Part shown: positions 55,764-64,000 of the stretch, piece by piece
How positions within the stretch are numbered: the stretch's first letter is position 1
Layout: every line of letters starts with the position of its first letter
NCBI GenBank assembly: GCA_033297205.1
Contig: MU859075.1
Span: 62,001-126,000, forward strand
Direction of reading: 5' to 3'
Origin: Pseudoneurospora amorphoporcata
Lineage: Eukaryota > Ascomycota > Sordariomycetes > Sordariales > Sordariaceae
DNA length: 64,000 nucleotides
Program-made: the position numbers and the translations under genes
The notes under the pieces: generated by a model
Databases searched by the model: none
The model's input: the letters and a program-made list of their open reading frames with translations, nothing else
What the model was told of the DNA's origin: nothing

Positions 55764-56960
55764 ATGAACGACTCAAACCAACAGCCACAGCCAAAAGGCG
55801 CACCGCTGCCTCTCTCGTCAGAGGCCGACACATCATACATCAATGATGGCGACCACTTCGAAATGACCATCAAGTTCACCCCCGAGAAGCACTCCCAAAG
55901 CTGGCTATTTAGGCAAGACACCACCTTTGAGGACATCCTCATGGCGCTCGGCCACCAATGGCCCGACTACGACTTTCTTAAATCCAAAGCTATCGTCGAG
56001 AAGCGCCAGCAGTCGTCATCATCATCCACAAAGACCAAACCCCTCCTCAAAACCCCAGACGATGACAGTCTCCCCATGCAACTCTACGCCGGCAACTCCC
56101 TTCGCTTCATGGCCCCCAGAAAGTCAGCTCTAGAATCCCTCCATGCCGCCCAGGCCGATATCGCCAAGCGCGAAGCAGCCCTTCAAGCCCAGCGGCGCAT
56201 GGCCTACAAACCTCAAGGCCGACCATCTAGGGGAGGTGGCATCCACACCATCAACGGCCCCGTCTCAGACTCCTCCTCCTCTTCCGGCGGCGGTGACACC
56301 CGCTTCACCTTCCAAACCATCCGTCCCCTCCCGCACCTCCCCAACCCCTCCCGCTCACAGGCCTTCCTGCAACGCCTCGCCGCCGACCCGGGCATCCGCG
56401 CCGCCATGCGCGCGCACCAGTTCACCGTCGGCCTGCTCACGGAAATGGACCCGGGGCAGTACACAGCCGCTAACCACGAGGGAGTCACGCGCATCTTGGG
56501 ACTAAACCGCAATAAGGGCGAGGTGATTGAACTACGCCTAAGAACGGACGCGTACGATGGGTATCGAGACTACAAAACTATAAGAAAGACGCTGTGTCAC
56601 GAGCTGGCGCACAATGTGCATGGAGACCACGATAGGCAGTTTTGGGATCTTTGTCACCAGATTGAAAAGGAGGTGGAGAGGGCGGATTATACCAAGAGTG
56701 GGAGAGTGGTGGGTGGGGAGGAGTATGCCCCCGGGCCTGTAAGCCATGAGCCAGATGAGGAGGATGCGGTTTATGACCATGGCGGCTGGACAGGCGGGAC
56801 GTATGTGCTGGGTGCTAGTGATGCGGTACCATCGTCGTCTTCGGCCGAGTCGGCTGGGTTAACTAGGAGGGATATCTTGGCGAAGGCGGTGGAGGAGAGG
56901 TTGAAAAGGTTGAGTAAGGGTCCGGATCAGGGGAGTGGAAGGGGGGAGGGGAGTGGGTAA
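55764..56960 (+). CDS. WLM-domain metalloprotease with ubiquitin-like N-terminus
   Basis: 398-aa single-exon frame. Residues about 30-120 (EMTIKFTPEKHSQSW, TFEDILMALGHQWPDYDF) look like a ubiquitin-like fold. The WLM (Wss1-like metalloprotease) domain follows, with zinc motif HELAHNVHGDHD starting at residue 279, preceded by the typical HQFTVGLLTEMDP and LGLNRNKGEVIELRLRT. Wss1/SPRTN-type proteases degrade DNA-protein crosslinks and SUMO-linked targets. Fungal proteins with this Ubl-plus-WLM layout are known in fission yeast and others, but their role is less clear. The last 100 residues are Gly/Ser/Glu-rich with no clear SIM or VIM, so a full Wss1 role is not shown. The start codon is the first ATG and gives the Ubl intact. 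Confidence 0.88.
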   Translation: MNDSNQQPQPKGAPLPLSSEADTSYINDGDHFEMTIKFTPEKHSQSWLFRQDTTFEDILMALGHQWPDYDFLKSKAIVEKRQQSSSSSTKTKPLLKTPDDDSLPMQLYAGNSLRFMAPRKSALESLHAAQADIAKREAALQAQRRMAYKPQGRPSRGGGIHTINGPVSDSSSSSGGGDTRFTFQTIRPLPHLPNPSRSQAFLQRLAADPGIRAAMRAHQFTVGLLTEMDPGQYTAANHEGVTRILGLNRNKGEVIELRLRTDAYDGYRDYKTIRKTLCHELAHNVHGDHDRQFWDLCHQIEKEVERADYTKSGRVVGGEEYAPGPVSHEPDEEDAVYDHGGWTGGTYVLGASDAVPSSSSAESAGLTRRDILAKAVEERLKRLSKGPDQGSGRGEGSG

Positions 56961-58313
56961 GGGTGAGGATGAGAGTGAAGGCCATAATAGAGACACGGTG
57001 ACCTCTTCTGGCTTTTGTGGGCATTATCAGGAGTGTAGCGATTTGGATTTAACATAGCGTTTCGGGTAGATTCAGTAAATCAAGAACACTTACATGTTTC
57101 TCGATGTGGTCAACTTCTCTCCAGTCTGTGTGTGATATACACATATCCCAAGTGCCCGTGAGAATCATAAGTACGCTTCGTGAAATATCAATCCTTTAAC
57201 TACCTACTTCCATACGGGATATCATAAACCCCCACACACCATTCGACATGGTCCGGTCTAGTAAGAGTATATCGGAATACGACCTGTGTGGATAATCAAA
57301 CATGGACGTTCAGAACTGGGGACTTCAGCTATACTCGGCATCCCACCCTAGATATGTTCCATTTCTTTTTCCATTACAATATTTCTGTATGTTACAAGTA
57401 CCATCATTTTAATAAGAACCTGAGAAAAATCACAGGATCGATCACGTTCAACTGACCATTATTCCGATCTTACAAGTCCTGTCTGCCGATTGATGCAGTA
57501 GGCCAGAACTCTGCACCCAGGACCAAAAGAGCAGTGTAGATGCAATGTGCATACAAGCAATGGTAAATCATGACATCAAGAACATGAACGATAATCAAGC
57601 AGAAGACCAGGTTTCTAAACTAGCCAGTCAAGACTATCGGAGATCAATCGGCAACTGAGGTTCGTCGAGGCAGATAATAGATATACAAAGGAGCGCTCTC
57701 CAAACGTTAAGGCATGCGTTTATCTCCCATCACGATCTGAGTCAACTCGGCGATAAACGCGATCATACACACCGGAAAGAAAAGAAAGAGGAAAAGCCGA
57801 TGACAGTCACAATCTCTCACCAAGCTGGTGATGACCGGTGAACTTCTTGGAGTTGTAGGCTTTCGAGGAGCAGGTAAAGGGAAGGAGGTAGAAACACACG
57901 CCATCGAACACTGCTCATCAAAATCGGAGAACGAAACTACCTAACTTAGCATTACGCGGGACACATGACAAACACCATAAGACATGCCGAGAAACTTGGA
58001 TTGTAGACTCAATTAGATATGTTCCCTGGTTAGCTAGACAAGCCTCAACAAGATACACACCATCACCTTACAACCAACGCTTCATGGGTGATCAGCTGAG
58101 GTCAAACTGAGACCATATCACCTCTCTGATATGCCGACCTTTCGTCTGGTATAAGCTTTTGTGTATAACTTTCCATGCGACTTCTCGCTCTATTGGGATC
58201 TTCTGTCATGTCCGCATTAAATGCACCAGGATAAAATGAACCAAACCCGCTCCCCGTTCCCTGACCAGAAATGAAATATTTATAATACCATGTGCGCCAC
58301 ACCCATCAGCCTT
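56961..58313. other. Convergent intergenic region
   Basis: About 1.35 kb between the 3' ends of the WLM gene and acl-2. It is moderately AT-rich. I see no supported gene or RNA. Confidence 0.5.
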
Positions 58314-60451
58314 TTAGGCCTGGAACTCCACCGCGCCACTCTCCTCCCACTTGCCAGGGACCAACGCCAGAGGCACGATACCACTGACGTGCATCTCAGG
58401 ACCAAAGATCTTGGCGTTGAGACCGAGCTCTTGTGTCGCAGCCTTGAGGTTCTTGAGACCCTCCTGGTAGTTGGGACCGGCACGACGAACCCAGATTTGA
58501 GTGTTGTGCTCGATGAGCGCCTTGGCGTACTCCCTAAGAGCCTTGATGACACCCTTGAAAGTGCTAGCAACGTTGGTGAAGTTGGCAATACCACCACCGA
58601 TGAAGAGGACCTTGCCCTTCTCAGACATGGGAGCACGGAGCATAAGGTCGAGAACAGTGCGGGCGTAGTGGTAGGTCTGAGACTCGGTGGGCGCACCAGA
58701 GTACTCACCATAGTTGGCAAGCTCATCGGCAAAACCAGCCGAGGCGATGGCATCGGCGTAGACGACGGAGGCACCACCACCGGCAACGAGAGTCCAGATA
58801 CGGCCATTGGGGTTCAGGACAGTAAGCTTGAGCGAGGCACCAGTCTTGGCATCAAGCTCAGCGATGTAAGCCTCCTCCTTGGTGAGCTCACGGCCGAAGG
58901 GAGCAGGGAACTCAATGGGAGGACCGGCATCAATGTTGACACCGCCGTTGGAGCTTTGGGCAACAATGCCCAAGGCAGCAGGAGAGCGGGCAATAGCCCA
59001 CTTGTTGCCGCACTCGAAGTCGGCCGTTTGGTCGAGCTTAGCAGCAAGATCGAGAAAGTGAACCTCAGCAGAGGTGGCATCCTCGTTGGGAATGACAACC
59101 AAAGGGTTGATCTCGAGGTAGGTGAACTGGCAATCCACATAGACGGCATAGAGACGGGCAACTGTAAAAGGGCTGTTAGTGCTGATGCTCGAGCCATGCA
59201 TCCACCGACCCCGGATGGTAATCGGGAATGAAGAATGTGGGCTCAATTGCTTGACAGGGTACCACCCCGACAGGCCGGTTAAGCTTGAATAGACGGTTGA
59301 AACTTACTGAAGTCAACAAGGACGTTATGGATGCCCTTGGGAACGTGCTTGAGCAGTGTGCTCGCAAGCTCCTCGTTGGAAGGATATTGTGAAAGATCGA
59401 CGGGAATTAGGATCTTCTCGGCCTTCGCATCGACGTCACCGACATCAACACCACCCTCGTGGTAGAAGAGAATCCAGTCACCCTACATGATGTGCAGTTA
59501 GCTTCCGAAACCTTATTTCGATCTTCGACATATTTTTGGGGGGAACCATGTGTTGTGATTGGGGGCTTTGGGTAAGGGTTTTGGAAGGGTTTGTGGTGGT
59601 GAGGATTGCAAAGGGGGCGGTGGACGTGTCCCGCTCCACATGAATTGGGTTTAGCCTCCGTTCGTCCGTAGACTGCCAGGGGCAACACAAGCCATGCACG
59701 ACTCAAAATGTTCGTCTCATCCCCAATTTTCTCAACCTCCCCCCTAAATCCTCTTTTCCTCTTTTCCCAAAGTATATGAAAATCGAGGCCCGACGCCTTA
59801 CGACTTTTATTCGACTTGTATCGGGATATGGACATCGGACCTCTTGGGCTTGGCGACACCCTCATTCGGATGCACTTGCATGTGGGGCCTTTCTGATGAT
59901 TCGACGGATTGCCAAGACGACTGGAAAAAGCGACAACACTTACATCACGGACGGAGTTGATCTATTTCACGTTAGCGCGCAGTTCATTTGTGGAGGATCT
60001 GGACCGATTCAGCAAAGGGACGACGTACGTTGATATAATATTCGGTTTCCTGGGGGTGGGGCACGAATGGCTCGACGAGGAACTGGCGAAGGACGCCCTC
60101 TGTGTGCTCGACCTTCTGAGCCTTACCGGCGCGCTCAGCAATCCAGGCCTTGGCCTCAGCCCAGGTCTTGTTGAGAGCAAGGAGACCGCTCTTGCCACGG
60201 CGCTTGATCAACTGATCGGGCTTGGCGACGAAGCGGGCGCCATCCTGGAGGAGCCAAGGGTAGGTGACCTCAGCCTGGCTGAGAACACCGTTCACATCGG
60301 CATCCTCAGCAAAGTGGAGGGAAGCAAGTCTGGGAGGAGGGTTGTGCTTGGTCGGGTTTGGTAGCGTGCTGGGCTTGATGACGGGGGCACGGGTGAGGTG
60401 GTAGTTGAGGATGGCCTTGCCGTCGGCCTCGAGGATGCTCTTCGCAGACAT
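58314..60451 (-). CDS. acl-2: ATP-citrate lyase subunit 2 (N-terminal half of animal ACLY)
   Basis: Cytosolic enzyme that makes acetyl-CoA and oxaloacetate from citrate, CoA and ATP, feeding lipid synthesis and acetylation. Ascomycetes split it into two subunits. Exons on the minus strand: 60029-60451, 59944-59961, 59308-59482, 58314-59161, totalling 1464 nt and 487 aa. The N-terminus [15 protein letters not shown] and [22 protein letters not shown] belong to the ATP-grasp fold; [14 protein letters not shown] and LEINPLVV complete the nucleotide and Mg sites. The citrate/succinyl-CoA-ligase-like domain shows [14 protein letters not shown] and [16 protein letters not shown]. Exon 2 is an 18-nt micro-exon (INSVRD) and intron 2 is unusually long (461 nt). 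It is divergent from acl-1, its partner subunit. Confidence 0.94.
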
Positions 60452-63400
60452 TGCGGTGGATTATGAAGGGTTGAGGTATGTGGAGATATTTCCTTTGTTC
60501 GGTTGCCTGCTTCTATTTCTGCTGTTAGCACTCTGAGATGAGGTCACTGGTCTGCGGTGCAAGTTGCAATTGTGACAGCACACCCAAAGTTGGGAAAGAT
60601 GGGAAAGCTCTCAGAACCAGTGAGTCGTTTCCTCGACCCAAGCTGGTACGTTTCCTACCTCAAGTGAGGAACACGCAAACAGTCAATTGAGAGGTGTTGG
60701 AGACTGTTCTGGTGGATGACAAGAAATTCGAGATGACGGAGGTCAAGGTCGAGAGTAGAGGTTTGGTGGTGAACGGAGGGAAAGGGATGAATGAAGAGAA
60801 GGAAAGGTTGACGGAGGGGGTGGGAAGAAGAGCGGGAGGGAGTTGAAAGATGAAGAGAGAGACGGGATGCTTCCTTGCCTTTGGATGGGAGGGAAGAAAA
60901 AAAGAAAAAGGATCGATCCAATTCTTTGCCAGAGACGGCGAGGGCAGGTCAGAATTGCAGGGACGGGTGGTACAACTTGCTGCTTCTCTGGTCCTGTTGG
61001 GGGAGCGAGCAACGGAAGGGACCACCACGGCCAAAACCACGCCCGAGCAAAAAAGGTACCGGCCCGCGTCTCGAAACCTTTGGGGATGACCCAAGCGGGT
61101 CGATTGCTCGCAAAGGCCTGGCTGGACAGGCAATTGAGCAACAAAAATCGCAATCTGTAGGGCGGTCTGGGTTCTCGAGGGGTCAGAGGTACCGGTACTT
61201 CGCGGGGTGCCCCTGTGGATCCTGGTGGGGCAATCACTGTTAAGCAAAGCCAGGCTAATGCAAGGTGGGCAATTTTATGCCCCACCGCTTCCACCGCAGC
61301 AAGCATCAGCAGGCGACCAGCGTTGACCAGCACCTCAGCAATGCGACCATTGCAATACCAATGCAGCTCGGTTCTTGCAGCCTTCTGTGTCCACGCAGCC
61401 AGTGGCAGCCGTGACAGCCAACCCAGGACACGCAAGACTGGCAGTTCTGCTGGAAGCAGAGGACGGCACACAAATGAGAAGCAGCTCATCATTGCAGACC
61501 ATCGTGCTCGTCCATGCAGTCCAGTCATTGCATTGGTTTCCGAGAGACAGTAATGGAATGGCTTGGCCGCTTTGGCCGCTTGTTCTGTGGCATTACAGAT
61601 GCCCGATGTTGAGTGGGCTTTCCATGATATTCGTTTACCGGGCATTCCTCTTCCGAAAAAAGACCCCAAGTGGCCCAGAAACCCACTGGTTGAGTCACGG
61701 TGGATGGCGTCTACGATCCATTGATCCAAGCGCAAGCTGGAACCCCAAAGACGGGGGCGGCGTGGCGCTCGTTAAATTACGATGTGGAATGGCCTTGACG
61801 GACAGGATAGTTCTCATTTCCATCCACTTGTTTCGTCTCCCTCCGCGCCTCTTGGGCGGGCCCGTAGTTGGGGATCGTCCGGTTTACACGCTTGTCTGTG
61901 GGTTGACTCCAAGTTTCCCCTCTCGTAACTCCGATCTTTGGTCTAAAAGCCTTGTATGACGCGGACAGACTGGAGTACGGGACGAGGCACGGGATTCCGT
62001 AGTGGAGAGACACGCAATTCTGGAAAAGAAAGCCCGTTGTCGATGTTGTTCTCTTCTTCAAGCCAGAAGGCCCCTTTTTGTTTCGCTCTTATTGTCTCAG
62101 TTCATGATGTTTCTTTGTGGTTAGTTCCCCCACATTGAGGTGACCCAATCGGTCTCCAAGTGGTACGCACATCTTACCCCGATGTTTTAATGGCAATGCC
62201 TGTAACCTGCCTCCCTGCCACCCACGCCTCCAGGCACGGACAAACGACTGTACTCGGGTCCTGTTAGTTGTCTTGACCCTCTTCGTCGTGCACATCGAGG
62301 CCAGTCTGCCCCTATTCTGCTTTCCGTTTGGAGAAACACCAGGTGTACTTTACAGATCAATTACTTTAGGCGATGGTCCAAGGTAATGGCACGCACTTGC
62401 CAAGCGATGCCAAGGGCCACAAAAGGACCGCAGCTTCGTAGCTTTGTCGACGCCGAGTGGAATCAGAAACCCCCCGAGGACCCGCGGGCGCCGCCTTCCA
62501 CAGGGGTAGAGCTAGGGGGCAATGGCCGCTTTCCAGGGGACCACCAGATAGGGCAAGGCTCGAGTGGACCCCCTTCGGTCACATCCAGCTGTGTGGATGA
62601 CACCGTTAGGTTGCCCCGCGCCCAGGAGCTCTGATGGTTTGGAGTGAAAGATCTGTTTGATATACCTAGTCTCCCAAAAGCTTTGACAGTTTATTGCATG
62701 ATACCCAGGTTGGATGACGGCTAGTTGCTACACCCGAGGCCTCCAGTCGGTTACTGCTTAGTGGCAGGCTGTCATCTATACTCTTATTATAAACATTTCC
62801 TGTGTCATCTTGTCATCTTGGAGGATGGGACGGATTACTGATGCTTATGGAGGGGTCATTATGGTGCACAAAAAATAAACATCCGGACTGTCTCCAGCTG
62901 TCTGTGGTCGGATAGCCATGGAGACGGCGAGCATTTCATGCCACACGCAATGCGAATGAACAAGGACCACGGTTGCCACGGCCCATCTGCGCCTATCAGG
63001 ATCGGATGTGGTGTTGCATGCAAATGAACCCTTGGCGGTACAGGTACTTAGGATCACCAAGCTGCGGGTGGGGCCCACCTGTCAGCAACGCGACAGACTC
63101 TGAGAGTGGGAAGGGGGGGAAGAAAAACGGTTGACCTCGAACCAGGCCGCGTCCGTGTTGCGATTGTGGTGTCGCATAGCCATTGAGGTTGCAAGCATTC
63201 ACGGTCCGATCGACCAGGGTCCAAAAAAGAGTTGGGGAAGTCGGCAGTCTTGTTGGATTTGACCACCCTTGCTGGCCAATTAACTCGACGTCCGCGGCGA
63301 GCGAACACCTGCACGGAACGGAAGGCACACGACTAAAAGACAGTTGAGTTTTGGGGGAGAGTTTCTGGACCTGGGATTTTGATCTGAAAATCGGGCTGTC

Positions 63401-63802
63401 AGATTCACTCTGCGGAGCTGCTCCTGCCTCCCTCGCCTGCAACTTGCGCTAGCATTTCTGCCACCCTGACGAACCTTGTTACGTGCCCTCAAGATTGTCC
63501 TCAGCTCCCGTCACCAAAGGAAGGAACCGCGGGCGACCAGACAAAAAAAATACCCTCCCCTTCCCACCTGCTCCCGTCACCAAAACCCTCCATTTACCTC
63601 ATCTGCCGTTTCTTTCTTTTCCCCTACACCCCCTCAAGTCTTGATCTATTCTCCCTCATTTCCCTCTTTCTTCCTCTTTCATCTAACTCTCCCATCCCTC
63701 ACCATCACCAGATCACCTCTCCAACTTTCACTTCCTTTATACCCCACCATCACAGGAAGTCATTCTCTGGGAGAGTCACCAATCCACATAAGCACAGTGA
63801 AG
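60452..63802. promoter_or_regulatory. Shared 3.35-kb region between acl-2 and acl-1
   Basis: Lies between the start codons of the two subunits of one enzyme, so co-regulation from a common regulatory region is likely. Several stretches are repeatedly GC-rich, and the 270 bp before acl-1 are strongly CT-rich, as in many highly expressed fungal promoters. Long open frames across 60743-61735 on the minus strand have no recognisable domain and are not called. I cannot name specific operator sites by eye. Confidence 0.5.
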
Positions 63803-64000
63803 ATGCCTTCCGAAACTAGCACCAACGGTGCCAATGGCAATGGCTCCTCTGCCAGCCCTGCTCCCGGCAACCTCTCCGCGAATGACAACATCCGCCGCTT
63901 CGCTGCTCCTAGCAGGCCGTTGAGCCCTCTCCCCGCCCATGCTCTCTTCAACGAGAAGACACGATGCTTCGTCTACGGTCTGCAGCCCCGTGCTGTCCAG
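63803..64000 (+). CDS. acl-1: ATP-citrate lyase subunit 1 (C-terminal half of animal ACLY), 5' end only
   Basis: The first 66 codons of the partner subunit, cut by the window end. After a Ser/Asn/Gly-rich leader (MPSETSTNGANGNG) the segment FNEKTRCFVYGLQPRAVQ matches the junction of animal ACLY (of the form TKAIVWGMQTRAVQ) where its C-terminal half begins. This half carries the catalytic histidine and the citrate-synthase-like domain, neither of which is in view. The start codon at 63803 follows a CT-rich leader. Family length (about 670 aa) is from memory of fungal ACL1. Confidence 0.9.
   Translation, partial: MPSETSTNGANGNGSSASPAPGNLSANDNIRRFAAPSRPLSPLPAHALFNEKTRCFVYGLQPRAVQ

Noticed and set aside
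58290..59231. 313-codon frame antisense to acl-2
   Set aside because: Shadow of a strongly codon-biased exon; no domain features.
60743..61735. 330-codon minus-strand frame in the acl intergenic region
   Set aside because: No domain, Ser/Pro/Leu-rich mix typical of chance frames in CT-rich DNA, and it sits in the shared promoter.
1..64000. CRISPR array, prophage or bacterial operon
   Set aside because: Spliced eukaryotic genes throughout; no spaced direct repeats of CRISPR type.

Overview
The window is nuclear DNA of a filamentous ascomycete, most likely Neurospora (N. crassa or a very close relative; Sordaria is next best). The reasons are short introns of about 50-70 nt with GT..AG ends and CTNAC-type branch sites, Kozak-like CACCATGG starts, a Dicer-2 gene, a two-gene ATP-citrate lyase locus, and an AT-rich transposon island with the transition pattern of repeat-induced point mutation (RIP). 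Species assignment is inference.

Layout. 1-5.3 kb: dcl-2 (RNAi dicer, five exons). 5.9-7.8 kb: a single-pass membrane protein with a coiled-coil ectodomain, convergent to dcl-2. 9.25-18 kb: erd2 (KDEL receptor), rfc5, mrpl16 and, divergently, rfc1, so two of the five clamp-loader subunits lie within 7 kb. 18.3 kb: tRNA-Val(AAC). 20-29.6 kb: an RS-rich glycine-zipper protein, an Rgp1-domain protein, and a seven-exon unknown of about 939 aa. 29.6-32.6 kb: gene-poor, with a tRNA-like Pol III unit at 31.6 kb. 32.6-40.8 kb: dlt1, ndc1, pep12 (divergent from ndc1), cox18/oxa2.

41-46 kb is a RIP-degraded transposon island. It holds a 2.1-kb foldback-like element with long inverted-repeat arms around a small GC-rich ORF. 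One arm is interrupted by a 139-bp solo-LTR-like insertion with a perfect 5-bp target duplication. An 824-bp solo-LTR-like insertion lies outside it and looks much less mutated than its surroundings.

46.6-64 kb: alg11 (N-glycan mannosyltransferase), trm2 (tRNA m5U54 methyltransferase, RumA type), a GH72 GPI-anchored glucanosyltransferase, a WLM metalloprotease, and the divergent pair acl-2 (complete, 487 aa) and acl-1 (first 66 codons only; runs off the window). The acl genes encode the two subunits of cytosolic ATP-citrate lyase and share a 3.35-kb intergenic region.

Most of the window is ordinary conserved housekeeping sequence, with 18 complete protein genes and one partial. The most interesting structure is the nested transposon island, where the inverted repeat, if transcribed, would fold into long dsRNA, the substrate class of the dicer encoded 36 kb away. 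I did not find a convincing undescribed multi-gene system. Exon boundaries were placed by hand from splice consensus and reading frame, and all spliced totals are multiples of three.
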